Shown one piece after another: positions 15,830-25,800 of a stretch of 64,000 nucleotides of DNA. Made by a program: the position numbers and the translations under genes. Under the pieces are notes generated by a model, which saw only the letters and a program-made list of their open reading frames with translations, was not told the DNA's origin and searched no databases. The stretch covers positions 1 to 64,000 of the forward strand of contig NZ_JAEQND010000014.1 of NCBI RefSeq assembly GCF_016722765.1, read 5' to 3'. This stretch comes from Ramlibacter alkalitolerans. GTDB taxonomy: Bacteria > Pseudomonadota > Gammaproteobacteria > Burkholderiales > Burkholderiaceae_C. Each line of letters begins with the position of its first letter. The stretch's first letter is position 1.

Positions 15830-16317
15830 CGCGCGCCGCACGTCCCTTCAAGGTGCTGGGCATCCAGCAGATCGCCATCGGCGGGCCGGACAAGCTGCGC
15901 CTGCAGAAGCTGTGGGTGGAGCTGTTCGGGCTGGAGGTCACGGGCACCTTCCGCAGCGATCGCGAGAACGTCGACGAGGACATCTGCGCACTGGGCACCG
16001 GGCCGCTGAAGGTCGAAGTGGACCTGATGCAGCCGCTGGACCCGGACAAGAAGCCGGCCGTCCACGCCACGCCCCTGAACCACATCGGCCTCTGGATCGA
16101 CGACCTGCCCACGGCGGTGGAGTGGCTCGCCGCGCAGGGCGTGCGCTTCGCCCCCGGCGGCATCCGCCGCGGCGGCGCCGGCTTCGACATCTGCTTCGTG
16201 CATCCCAAGGGCAGCGAGGAGTTCCCGGTGGGCGGGGAGGGCGTGCTGATCGAACTGGTGCAGGCCCCGCCCGAGGTCGTGCGGGCGTTTGCCGCCCTGG
16301 CTGCCGCGCCGGCCTGA
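15826..16317 (+). CDS. VOC-family protein, probable methylmalonyl-CoA epimerase
   Basis: A 163-residue two-module vicinal-oxygen-chelate protein. Metal-ligand candidates are His in [13 protein letters not shown] position one (here Gln-Gln), [23 protein letters not shown] and the final GVLIELVQ glutamate. This VHPK...GVLIELVQ ending is typical of methylmalonyl-CoA epimerase, which converts the (S) product of the carboxylase to the (R) form used by the mutase. Coupling through ATGA to pccA supports that role. The first ligand region lacks the His usual in characterised epimerases (Gln instead), so another VOC activity is possible. Confidence 0.75.
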
Positions 16318-16446
16318 GCCTGTTGTTGCGGCGCCGCGCCGCCGGCGGCCGGAGCGCGAATCCGACACACGTGGCCGTTCCGGGGGTTGGCCGGTGGACC
16401 GGGGCCGGGCGGGGTCAGTGACAATCGCTGACACTTTTGCCTGTCC
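16318..16446. promoter_or_regulatory. Spacer upstream of the giant-adhesin operon, with a dyad
   Basis: No gene fits here. It is the only gap of note before the seven-gene block. TCAGTGACAATCGCTGA at 16415-16431 is an imperfect palindrome just before the first gene and could be a regulator site. GC-rich inverted repeats around 16328-16352 could terminate transcription from the propionate operon. I found no convincing -35/-10 pair. Confidence 0.35.
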
Positions 16447-17823
16447 ATGGATCCGGCCCCGCCCTCCCTTCTTGCCGACGCCCCCCCGTCCTCGCAGGAC
16501 GCCGTCCTGCGTTGCCAGGCGGCGTTGCTCGCGCGCGTGCGCCTGGCCGATGCGGCCAGCGCACTGGCGGTCGAACTGGCCAGCCTGCTGCGCTGCCGGC
16601 GGGTGAGCGTGGGGCTGCTGCGCGGCGAGCGCCTGCGCGTGGTCGGGAGCTCACAGGCCGGCGGGATCGACGAGCGACACCAGGCGGCGGCGCAGCTCTC
16701 GGCCGCGATGCACGAGGCGATCGACCAGAACATCAGCGTCTCGTGGCCGCCGGTGCAGGCGCTGCCCCCGGTCGCCCTGGCGCAGCGTGAGCTGGCGGGC
16801 AGCGCCAACGCCTGCAGCATCCCGATCGTGGCCGGCGGCCTTGCCATCGGCGCGCTGGCCCTGGAGCGCGAGGGTGAAGGCTTCGGCCTGCCGGAGCTGG
16901 CCCTGTGCGAGGACGTGGCGAGCTTCGCCGGCCCGGTGCTGCAACTGAAGATGGCGGCCGAGACGCCGTGGCACGGGCGCGTGCGCGAGCAGCTGCGCGA
17001 GCAGCTGGCCAGCGTGCCGCGGCGCCGGGCGGCCTGGGCGGGCGGCATCCTGGCCGCACTGGTGCTGCTGGCCGTGCCCGTGCCCTGGCGCGTGAGCGCC
17101 CCGGCCCGGCTCGAAGGCGCGGTGCAGCGCGCGGTCGTCGCCGCCAGCGACGGCTTCCTGCAGCAGTCGAACGTGCGTCCCGGCGACGTGGTGAAAGCCG
17201 GCGAGGTGCTGGCCCAGCTCTCCTCGCAGGACCTGGAACTGGAACGTGCCCGCCGCGAGAGCGAGCTGCGCCAGCACGAGAACGCCTACCGCGCCGCCGA
17301 GGCCCGCAACGACCGCACGCAGATGGTGGTGAGCCAGTCGCGCGCCGCCGAAGCGCAGGCGCTGCTGCAGCTGGCCGAGGGCCAGGTCGATCGCAGCCGG
17401 CTGGTCGCGCCCTTCGACGGCATCGTGATCAAGGGCGACCTGGTGCAGAACCTGGGCGCGCCGGTGCAGAAGGGCGAAGTGCTCATGGTGCTGTCGCCCA
17501 GCGACAGCTACCGGCTGATGGTGGAGGTCGACGAGGCCGACATCGCCGCCGTGCAGCCCGGCCAGCACGGCCAGCTCGCGCTGGCCGCCCGACCGGAGCA
17601 GCCGCTGCACTTCACCACCCGCCGCATCGTTCCGGTGGCGACCGCCGCCGATGGCCGCAACTATTTCGAGGTGGAGGCGAGCCCCGACGAGGCGCTGCCG
17701 AACCTGCGCCCGGGCCTGAGCGGCATCGCCAAGATCGAAGCCGGCCGCCAGCCCCTGGGCTGGATCCTGTTCCACCGCTTCACGGCCTGGCTGCGGCTGG
17801 CGCTGTGGACGGTGGCGCTGTAG
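16447..17823 (+). CDS. GAF domain fused to HlyD-type membrane fusion protein
   Basis: A 458-residue fusion. Residues 15-180 look like a GAF-type sensor domain (LAVELASLLRCRRVSVGLLRG, ACSIPIVAGGLAIGALALER). One transmembrane span follows at about 197-215 (AGGILAALVLLAVPVPW), then a periplasmic adaptor: barrel-sandwich half VVAASDGFLQQSNVRPGDVV, a coiled coil at about 265-320, the second half RSRLVAPFDGIVIKGDL, and a beta-barrel to the end. The GAF part would be cytoplasmic and the HlyD part periplasmic. No outer membrane or ABC partner is encoded nearby. First of seven genes; three bases separate it from the M50 gene. Its ligand is unknown. Confidence 0.85.
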   Translation: MDPAPPSLLADAPPSSQDAVLRCQAALLARVRLADAASALAVELASLLRCRRVSVGLLRGERLRVVGSSQAGGIDERHQAAAQLSAAMHEAIDQNISVSWPPVQALPPVALAQRELAGSANACSIPIVAGGLAIGALALEREGEGFGLPELALCEDVASFAGPVLQLKMAAETPWHGRVREQLREQLASVPRRRAAWAGGILAALVLLAVPVPWRVSAPARLEGAVQRAVVAASDGFLQQSNVRPGDVVKAGEVLAQLSSQDLELERARRESELRQHENAYRAAEARNDRTQMVVSQSRAAEAQALLQLAEGQVDRSRLVAPFDGIVIKGDLVQNLGAPVQKGEVLMVLSPSDSYRLMVEVDEADIAAVQPGQHGQLALAARPEQPLHFTTRRIVPVATAADGRNYFEVEASPDEALPNLRPGLSGIAKIEAGRQPLGWILFHRFTAWLRLALWTVAL

Positions 17824-17826
17824 CCG

Positions 17827-19977
17827 ATGGCCGAACCGCTGGTCAGCGGGTCCTGGTACCGCGTCGCGCCGCTCAAGGCCAGCCTGCTGGCCGGGCTGCG
17901 CATCGTGCGCCAGCAGGTGCGCGACCAGGTCTGGCACGTGCTGGTGGAGCCGGGGTCGGGGCGCCAGCTGCGCCTGAATCCGGCCGCCTACGCCTTCGCC
18001 GGCCGCTGCGACGGCCGCCTGAAGGTGGGCGAGATCTGGCAGCTGCTGCTGCGCGAGCAGGGCGAGCAGGCGCCCACGCAGGACGAGATCCTGCGCCTGC
18101 TGGCGCAGCTTTCGCGCGCCGGCATGCTGCACTTCGACACCGCGCCGCACCTCTCGCTGCTGTTCGCCCGCCGCGACGAGGACGAGGAGCGCACGCACCG
18201 CGCCTTCATCAACCCGCTGGTGCTGCGCGCTCGCCTGTTCGATCCGAGCCGGCTGCTCGATGCGCTGGTGCCCTGGGCCCACCGGCTGGCGCGCTGGCCG
18301 GTGCTGCCCCTGTGGTGTGCCCTGGTGCTGCTGGCGCTGCTGGCCGCCGCCGTGAACTTCGGCGCGCTCAAGGCGGACGCCCTGCGCCTCATGGCAACGC
18401 CTTCCAGTTACGCGCTGGCGTGGTTCGCGTATCCGGTGGTCAAGGCGCTGCACGAACTGGCGCATGCGCTGGCCGTGCGGCGCTTCGGCGGCGAGGTGCA
18501 TGAAGTGGGCGTGTCCCTGGTGTTCCTGACGCCTGCGCCCTATGTGGATGCGAGCGCGGCCAATGCCTTCCCGTCGGCGCGCCAGCGGGCCATCGTCAGC
18601 GCCGCCGGCATCGCGGTGGAACTGGCGCTGGCGGCGCTCGCGCTGGGCGCCTGGCTGATGCTGCAGCCGGGCCTGGTGCGCGACGCGGCGCTGGTGGTGG
18701 TCCTGATCTGCTCGGTGTCGACGGTGATCTTCAACGCCAATCCGCTGCTGCGCATGGACGGCTACCACCTGCTGGCCGACCTGCTGCAGTTGCCGAACCT
18801 GGCGCTGCGCAGCCAGGCCTGGTGGGCCACGCAGTGGCGGCGCGTGCTCGGTGGGGCGGCGGCCCTGCCGCCCGGTTCGCTGGCCGCGGGCGAGCACAAG
18901 TGGCTGGTGCTGCATGCGCCGCTGTCGCTCGCCTACCGCGTGTTCCTGATCGCGGCGCTCGTGTTCTGGGTCGGCCACCAGTCGTGGCTGCTCGGGTGGC
19001 TGGTGGCAATCGGCCTGGGCGCCTGGCTGCTGGCGGCCGGTGCGCGCAAGCTGCTGCGCGAGGCGGCCGCCAGTGCCGATCCGGTCGCGCGCCGGCGTGC
19101 CACCTGGCTGGGCGCGGGCATCGCAGGGGCGGTGCTGCTGGTGTTGTTCGTGCTGCCCGCGCCCGCGAGCGTGGTCGCCCGCGGCGTGGTCTGGCCGCCC
19201 GAGCGCGCCCAGCTGCGCCCCGACACCGCGGGCTTCGTGCAGGGCGACGTGATCCCGGGCGGCAGCCCGCTGGCGGCCGGCGACATCGCGCTGACGCTGG
19301 ACGATCCGGCGGCGCAGGCGCAGCGGGACCGGGTGGAGAGCGAGCGCACGGGGCTGCTCGCGCAGCAATACCAGGCGCTGCTGCAGGACCCGTCGCGCGC
19401 CGGCGACCTGAACGTGCAGCTCGCCCGCAACGAGGCGGAACTCGCGCGCGCCGAACAGCAGGTGGGCGACCTCGCCGTGCGCGCGCGCACCGCCGGCCGC
19501 GCCGTCTGGACGCGCGAGGGCGACCTGCCGGGAAGTTACGCCAAGCGGGGCCAGATGCTCGGTTACGTGCTGGGCCCCGAGCCGGCGCAGGTGCGCCTGG
19601 TGCTGCGCGACGAGGACCTGCTGCGCGTGCGCGGCCGCATCCAGGCGATCGAGGTCCGGTTGGCGGAGACGCCCCTGCAGGCGCTGCCGGCGCGCCTGGT
19701 CAACGAGACGCCCGCGGCGACGCGCCAGCTCCCGAGCGCCGCACTCGGCGACCGCCACGGCGGGCCGGTGGCGATCGATCCCGCCGACAGCGAAGGCCTG
19801 CGCAGCCAGGCGCCCGTGTTCCTGCTGGACGTGCAGGTGCCGGACGCGTCGGTGGAGCACATGGGCGGCCGCGCCTGGGTGAAGCTGGTCCTGCCCTCCG
19901 AGCCGATCGGGTGGCAGGCCGTGCGCGTGGTGCGCCAGTTGCTGGTGCGCCAGTTCAGCCCCACCGGCCAGGTGTGA
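17827..19977 (+). CDS. PqqD-like / M50 site-2 protease / HlyD fusion, putative export protease
   Basis: A 716-residue integral membrane protein. Residues 35-120 resemble the small PqqD-type winged-helix fold that binds leader peptides. Residues 155-450 contain about six hydrophobic spans with the zinc protease motif HELAH (His209, Glu210, His213) and the partner motif NPLLRMDGYHLL (Asp311) typical of M50 intramembrane proteases. Residues 450-716 are a periplasmic HlyD-like barrel-sandwich and coiled coil (LRPDTAGFVQGDVIPGGSPL). All catalytic residues are present, so it should be active. Genes of this architecture are annotated as peptide zinc metalloprotease or site-2 protease. Its neighbours suggest it processes or helps export the giant protein. 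Stop overlaps the next GTG start. Confidence 0.85.
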   Translation: MAEPLVSGSWYRVAPLKASLLAGLRIVRQQVRDQVWHVLVEPGSGRQLRLNPAAYAFAGRCDGRLKVGEIWQLLLREQGEQAPTQDEILRLLAQLSRAGMLHFDTAPHLSLLFARRDEDEERTHRAFINPLVLRARLFDPSRLLDALVPWAHRLARWPVLPLWCALVLLALLAAAVNFGALKADALRLMATPSSYALAWFAYPVVKALHELAHALAVRRFGGEVHEVGVSLVFLTPAPYVDASAANAFPSARQRAIVSAAGIAVELALAALALGAWLMLQPGLVRDAALVVVLICSVSTVIFNANPLLRMDGYHLLADLLQLPNLALRSQAWWATQWRRVLGGAAALPPGSLAAGEHKWLVLHAPLSLAYRVFLIAALVFWVGHQSWLLGWLVAIGLGAWLLAAGARKLLREAAASADPVARRRATWLGAGIAGAVLLVLFVLPAPASVVARGVVWPPERAQLRPDTAGFVQGDVIPGGSPLAAGDIALTLDDPAAQAQRDRVESERTGLLAQQYQALLQDPSRAGDLNVQLARNEAELARAEQQVGDLAVRARTAGRAVWTREGDLPGSYAKRGQMLGYVLGPEPAQVRLVLRDEDLLRVRGRIQAIEVRLAETPLQALPARLVNETPAATRQLPSAALGDRHGGPVAIDPADSEGLRSQAPVFLLDVQVPDASVEHMGGRAWVKLVLPSEPIGWQAVRVVRQLLVRQFSPTGQV

Positions 19978-21899
19978 GCGCCACCAAGCGCTGGCCCTTC
20001 CCCGGCGTCGTCTGGGGCGAGTATCCGGAGCAGCCGGTGGACGCAGCGCGCACGCGCCGGCCGCCGCCGATGTCGCGCCGCGAGCTCGAAGCGTTCGCCG
20101 ACGCAGCCGCCGCCGCGCCGGCCGTGCCGGCGGACGACTTCGCGGTGCGCCTGCAGGCCCTGCGCGCACGCAGCGCCGAATCGGCCGATTGGCTGCTCGA
20201 GGCGCTGGTGCTCGCCGCCGCGGCGCTCAAGGATTGCTTCGGCCACGCACCGCACCGCCAGCAACTGCTGGCCGCGCGGGTGCTGCTGGACGACCGCCTC
20301 GCGGAAATGGCAACGGGCGAGGGCAAGACCATCGCCATCGCGCTGGCCGCGGCGGTGGCGGCGCTGGGTCGCACGCCGGTGCACGTGGTGACCGCCAACG
20401 ACTACCTGGGGCAGCGCGATGCCGCCTCGCTGGCGCCCTTCTTCACGCGCCTCGGACTGCGGGTGGACTGCATCACGCAGGCGATGCCGGCGGCGCGCCG
20501 GCGCGCTTCGTATGCCGCCGACGTGACCTATTGCACGGCCAAGGAACTCGCGTTCGACTACCTGCGCGACAGCCTGGCGCGCGAGGCCGATCTCTCGCCG
20601 CTGGAGCAGCGGGCGCGCCGGCTTGCCGGCGAGGCGCGCGGCGAGCCGCCGGTGCTGCGCGGGCTGTGCATGGCGATCCTGGACGAAGCCGACACGGTGC
20701 TGATCGACGAAGCGCGCGTGCCGCTGGTGCTGGCGCAGCCCGAAGGTTCGGCGGCCGAGGCGGACTTCCACGCCGGTGCGCTGAAGGTCGCGCGCGGCCT
20801 CGCACCCGGCATCGACTACGAGCCGCAGGGCGACGGCCGCCGCTTCGCCCTCACGCCGCAGGGGCGCCAGCGGCTCGCCGCGTGGCCGGTGGCGGCGCAT
20901 CCGCTGCTCGGGCACCGCGCGCATCGCGAAGCGGCGGTGGAACTGGCGCTGGTCGCCCTGCTGGTGCTGCGGCGCGACCACGAGTACGTGCTGCGCGACG
21001 GCGCGGTCACGCTGATCGACGAAACGACCGGCCGGCCGGCGGTGGGGCGGGCCTGGTCCGCGGGGCTGCACCAGCTGGTCGAACTGAAGGAGGGCGTGGC
21101 CGCCACGCGGCGCAATGGCACCGTGACGCAGATCACGTTCCAGCGCTTCTTCCCGCGCTACCTGCGGCTCGCCGGCGCGAGCGGCACCCTCGGCGAAGCA
21201 CGCCGCGAATTGAAGCGTGTCTACGCGCTGGAGCTGGTGGAGATCGCGCCGCGCGTGCCTTCGCAGGTGCGGCATGCGCCGCTGCAGGTGCTGGCCGACA
21301 GCGAGGCGCTGTGGCAGCGGGTGGCGGGCGAGGCCGCGCGGGCTGCGCAGACCGGGCGCGCCGTCCTGATCGGCACCGAGACCGTGGCGCAATCGGAAGC
21401 GCTCTCGCTGGTGCTCCAGGCGGGCGGACTGGCCCACCGGGTGCTCAACGCCCGCCAGGACCGCGAGGAGAGCGAGCTGATCGCCGCGGCCGGCGAGCCG
21501 GGGCGCGTCACGGTGGCCACCAGCATGGCCGGCCGCGGCACCGACATCGCCTGCGCGCCGCAGGTGCTGGCGTGCGGCGGGCTGCACGTGATCCTGTGCC
21601 AGCTGAATCCGTCGCCGCGCATCGACCGCCAGTTCATCGGCCGCGCCGGCCGCCAGGGCCAGCCCGGAAGCGTGCAGCGGATGCTGGCGCTCGACTTCGC
21701 GCTGGTGCGGCGCTGGTGGCCGGCGTGGTGGCTGCGGTGGCTGGCGCGCCACGGTCCTCCCGCAGGTCTGTCAAAAGCCACGCTTTGGCTTGCCCAGCGT
21801 CAAGATTCCTTTACGCAATATTGTGACCGTGTGAAACTTCGACGAGTCACCGCTGCCCAGGAGCGGGACTTGACGTTCAGTCGCCGAATTCAAACATGA
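19974..21899 (+). CDS. SecA-like DEAD-motor ATPase (accessory SecA paralogue)
   Basis: A 641-residue protein clearly related to SecA but far shorter (housekeeping SecA is about 900). It keeps Walker A MATGEGKT (residues 112-119), TANDYLGQRDA, CTAKELAFDYLRD, the DEAD box LDEADTVLIDEARVPL (237-240), VTLIDETTGR, TSMAGRGTDI and RQFIGRAGRQGQPGS. The cross-linking region is shortened, the C-terminal zinc/SecB-binding tail is missing, and the end is basic. The GTG start at 19974 overlaps the M50 stop (GTGA). It is unlikely to replace SecA; as part of this operon it may push the 6114-residue product through a channel. That role is inference. Confidence 0.88.
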   Translation: MSATKRWPFPGVVWGEYPEQPVDAARTRRPPPMSRRELEAFADAAAAAPAVPADDFAVRLQALRARSAESADWLLEALVLAAAALKDCFGHAPHRQQLLAARVLLDDRLAEMATGEGKTIAIALAAAVAALGRTPVHVVTANDYLGQRDAASLAPFFTRLGLRVDCITQAMPAARRRASYAADVTYCTAKELAFDYLRDSLAREADLSPLEQRARRLAGEARGEPPVLRGLCMAILDEADTVLIDEARVPLVLAQPEGSAAEADFHAGALKVARGLAPGIDYEPQGDGRRFALTPQGRQRLAAWPVAAHPLLGHRAHREAAVELALVALLVLRRDHEYVLRDGAVTLIDETTGRPAVGRAWSAGLHQLVELKEGVAATRRNGTVTQITFQRFFPRYLRLAGASGTLGEARRELKRVYALELVEIAPRVPSQVRHAPLQVLADSEALWQRVAGEAARAAQTGRAVLIGTETVAQSEALSLVLQAGGLAHRVLNARQDREESELIAAAGEPGRVTVATSMAGRGTDIACAPQVLACGGLHVILCQLNPSPRIDRQFIGRAGRQGQPGSVQRMLALDFALVRRWWPAWWLRWLARHGPPAGLSKATLWLAQRQDSFTQYCDRVKLRRVTAAQERDLTFSRRIQT

Positions 21900-22831
21900 A
21901 CAACCGTCGTTGGGTCCTGGCCGGGTGCTTCCTGGCCCCCCTTGCCGTGTCCGCCGCGCAGCCCCTGGGTTGCCTGATCGAGCCCTTCCGCATTTCCGAA
22001 GTCGGCAGCCCCGTGATCGGCGTGATCGACCGCACGCTGGTGGAGCGCGGCGACCGCGTCACCGCCGGCCAGCCGCTGGCCGTGCTGCGCTCGGACGTGG
22101 AGCGCCAGTCGGTGGCCGTGGCCCTCAGCAAGGCCGAAGCGGTGGGCGAACTGCAGGCGGCGAATGCCAACGCGGTGCTCGCACGGCAGAAGCTCGCGCG
22201 GGCCCTGGACCTGGCGAACCAGCAATTCATCTCCAGCCAGGCGCTGGAGCAGGCGCGGGCCGAGGCGCAGGTGGCCGAGAACCGGCTGGTGCAGGCGCGC
22301 GAGCAGCGCGCGGTGTTCACGCGCGAGCACGAACTGGCGCAGGCGCAGCTCGGGCAGCGCACCATCCGCAGCCCCATCAGCGGCGTGATCGTCGACCGCT
22401 ATCTCTCCGCCGGCGAGCGGGTCGAGGAAAAGCCGATGTTCCGGGTCGCGATGGTGAACCCGTTGCGGGTGGAGGTCGTGCTGCCCTCGTCCTTCTATGG
22501 CGCCGTGCACCAGGGCATGCCGGTCACCATCACGCCGGAGTTCCCGGGGGCCGCCGCCCGCGTCGCCAAGGTCACGCTGGTGGACAAGGTGATCGACGGC
22601 GCCAGCAACACCTTCCGGCTGCGGCTGGAACTGCCGAATCCCGACCTGTCGCTGCCGGCAGGACTGCGCTGCAAGGCCGACCTCGGCGCGCTGGCGACCG
22701 CCGCCGCCGGCAAGGGCGAGGAGAGACTCACGCAGGCTGCGCGCTTCGGCGCTGCCCGCCCGGCCCCGTCCGTCCTGCCGCGGCTGCCGGGCGATCCGCT
22801 GCTCGTGACTTCGCCGCGAGCCCGGCCCTGA
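21896..22831 (+). CDS. HlyD/RND-type periplasmic adaptor protein
   Basis: A 311-residue adaptor with an N-terminal Sec signal (MNNRRWVLAGCFLAPLAVSA). It has the first lipoyl half (GSPVIGVIDRTLVERGDRV), a long alpha-hairpin at about 75-155 (QARAEAQVAENRLVQAREQR), the second lipoyl half (RSPISGVIVDRYLSAGERVE) and a beta-barrel domain. LAGC at residues 8-11 lies too close to the N-terminus to be a convincing lipobox. ATG 21896 overlaps the SecA-like stop. It is the third HlyD-fold protein in the operon, which suggests a multi-part periplasmic conduit. No RND pump or TolC homologue is next to it. Confidence 0.85.
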   Translation: MNNRRWVLAGCFLAPLAVSAAQPLGCLIEPFRISEVGSPVIGVIDRTLVERGDRVTAGQPLAVLRSDVERQSVAVALSKAEAVGELQAANANAVLARQKLARALDLANQQFISSQALEQARAEAQVAENRLVQAREQRAVFTREHELAQAQLGQRTIRSPISGVIVDRYLSAGERVEEKPMFRVAMVNPLRVEVVLPSSFYGAVHQGMPVTITPEFPGAAARVAKVTLVDKVIDGASNTFRLRLELPNPDLSLPAGLRCKADLGALATAAAGKGEERLTQAARFGAARPAPSVLPRLPGDPLLVTSPRARP

Positions 22832-22847
22832 GTCGGCGCTGAGCGGC

Positions 22848-25800
22848 ATGCGCTGGTTCCCGCGACTTCGCGCCCGCCGGGCCGAACGCCAGGCCCCGGT
22901 GGCGGAGCCCATGGAGCCGCGCCTGTTGTATTCGGCGGATCTCGCCGGTGCGCTGGCGCTCGCCACCGGCTTCGAAGCGCCGGCCGAACAGCGCACGCTC
23001 ACGGACAGCGGCGAATACGCCAGCACGGCGAATGCGGACGCCGCTGCACAGGCCACATTCGCGACCATCCCGCTCGGATTCGAGAGCAATGCGGGGCAGG
23101 GCGCCGCCGACGCGGACTTCCTCGCGAACGGCAGCGGCTACGGGATCGAGCTGGCCCGCGGCGACGCGCGGCTGACGCTGCTCGGCGCGGGCGGCGAGCA
23201 GCAGGTGGTGACGCTCACGCTGGCGGGCGCCCGGGCCGATCCGACCGGCGAGGGCGAGAACCTGCTGGCCGGGCGCAGCAACTACATCGTGGGCAACGAC
23301 GCCTCGCGCTGGCTGACCGGCATCGCGAACTACGGCTCCGTCGTGTACCGCGGCGTGTACGAGGGCGTGGACTTGCGCTACTACGGCACGCAGCGCCAGC
23401 TCGAATACGACTTCATCGTGGCGCCGGGAGCGAGCGCCGACGCGATCCGGCTGCAGTTCCAGGGCGTGGAAAGCGCCAGCGTGGACGCCGAGGGCCAGCT
23501 CGTGCTGCGCGTGGCCGGCAGCGATGCGGACGTGCGCTTCAAGGCGCCCGTGAGCTACCAGCGCGGCGCCAACGGGCTGGAGGCGGTGTCCAGCCGCTAC
23601 GTGCTGGAGGCCGACGGCACGATCGGCTTCGCGCTGGGCGCCTACGACGCCTCGCGCGAGCTGGTGATCGACCCGGTGCTGGACTACGCGACCTACTTCG
23701 GCGGCACCGGCCGGCAGGAAGCCAGGAGCGTCACCACCGACGAAGTGGGCAACGTCTACGTCACCGGCCGCACGACCAGCAGCAACGGATCGCTCGCACC
23801 CGTGGTCGGTGCCGGCGGCGGGCTGGGCGACATCTTCGTGGCGAAGTTCAGCGGCGACCTGTCGACCCTGCTGTATTCCACCCGCATCGGCGGCACGGGC
23901 GACGACGAGGGCCGCGGCATCGCCGTGGATTCCGCCGGCAACGTGGCGATCACGGGCTGGACCCAGTCTTCCGACTTCCCGCTGGCCAACGCGAACGACA
24001 GCAGCCTCGCGGGCACGCAGGACTCGGTGGTCCTGAAGCTCAACGCCAGCGGCGGGCTGGTGTTCAGCACCTACTACGGCGGCAACGCCGGCACCGACTG
24101 GGGCAACGCCGTCGCGATGGACGGCAGCGGCAATGTCTACGCGGCCGGCCAGGTCTCGGACCGCGGGATCTTCTCGCTCCTGTTCGGAACCAGCGACAAC
24201 GCCTTCGTCAACAAGTACAGCGCCACCGGCACGCTGGTGTACGAGCAGACCGTGGGCGGCACGGGCGTCGACGAGGCCTTCGGGATCGCCGTGGACGGCG
24301 CCGGCGAGGCCTACGTGGTGGGCCGCACCAACAGCTCGGGCGGGCTCGTCGGCGGGCTGCTGACCCAGGTGGGTTTCGGCGGTTCCACCGATGGCTTCCT
24401 GGTCCGCCTGGATGCGTCCGGCAACGGTGTGTACTCCACCTACATCGGCGGCAGCGACAGCGACACGGCCAGGGCCGTGGCGATCGACGGCAGCGGCAAG
24501 GCCTATGTGGTGGGAACCACGCACGCCGGGGCCTTCACGACGACTGCGAACGCAATGCTGGCTTCGACGACGGCGAACGGCCGCACCATCGGCTACCTGC
24601 GCGTGTACGACACCAACGTGAGCGGTTCGTCCTCGCTGCAGTATTCCAGCTACATTGGCGGCTCCGCCGACGGCGACACGCCGGTGGGCGTGGCGTATGC
24701 GCAGGGGCGCGTGATCGTGGCCGGCAACGCCGTGTCCACGGACCTGGCCCTGACGCCCAATGCCATCCAGGCCACCAACGCGGGCGGCAGCTTCTTCCTG
24801 CTGCTGGTCAATCCGGCGGGTACAGGCAGCGCCGACCTGCAGTTCGGCACCTACTACGCCGACAACTCCACGGCCGGCGGCGTGGCCGTGTGGGGCAGCC
24901 ATGCGTATGTGGTCGGCGGCACGAGCAAGGGCGGCCTCGCGACGACCGACGCCTACCAGCCTTCCAAGGCGGGGCCGACCGATGCGATCGTCGCCTCCAT
25001 CGCGGTCTTCCCGAACGCGGCGCCGGTCCTCACCGGTGCGGCCCAGCCCCCCGCCGTCCTGGAGGACAGCATCGGCGGCACGGGCTTCCGCGTCTCCTCC
25101 CTGCTCACCGGACGCGTGACGGACGCCGACGCGCCGCAGCGGCAGGGTATCGCGATCGTGGGCGCCGATGCGAGTGCCGGCAGCTGGCAATACTCGATCG
25201 ACGCCGGCGCAAGCTGGCTCAACGTGGGCAGCACCTCGCTGACCAGCGCGCTGCTGCTCGGCGCCGACAGTCAGACGCGGCTGCGCTTCATTCCCAACCC
25301 CAACTACGCGGGCACGATCGCCAACGCCCTCACCATCCGGGCCTGGGACCGCACCAGCGGCAGCGCGAACACGCGCGTCGACACCAGCAGCTACGGCGGC
25401 AGCACGGCGTTCAGCAGCGACACCGCGAGCATCGCCATGGTCGTGACGGCGGTGAACGATCCGCCGGTGCGCCTGGCGGGCGCGGTGGCCAACCTGACGG
25501 TGCTGGAGGACGCGCCGGCGACCAGCCTCGGACTGGGCGCGCTCGCCTACGGCGCCGGCGGTGGCGCCGACGAGGCCGCGCAGACCTTCACGTTCACGGT
25601 GACCGCCGTGCCTTCGGCGGCGCTGGGCAGCATCGTGCTGTCCGACGGGACGGTCGTGGCGGCGAACGCGAACTACACGCTCGACCAGCTGCGCGACATG
25701 CAGTTCAAGGCCGCCGCGGATGCGAACGGGGGTCCGGCGACCTTTTCGTGGAGCGTGATCGACAGCGGCGGCGGCAGCGACCGCATCGCCGAATCGCTGA

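Noticed and set aside
19974-21899. Housekeeping secA
   Set aside because: The protein is about 260 residues too short, lacks the zinc tail, and sits in an adhesin operon.
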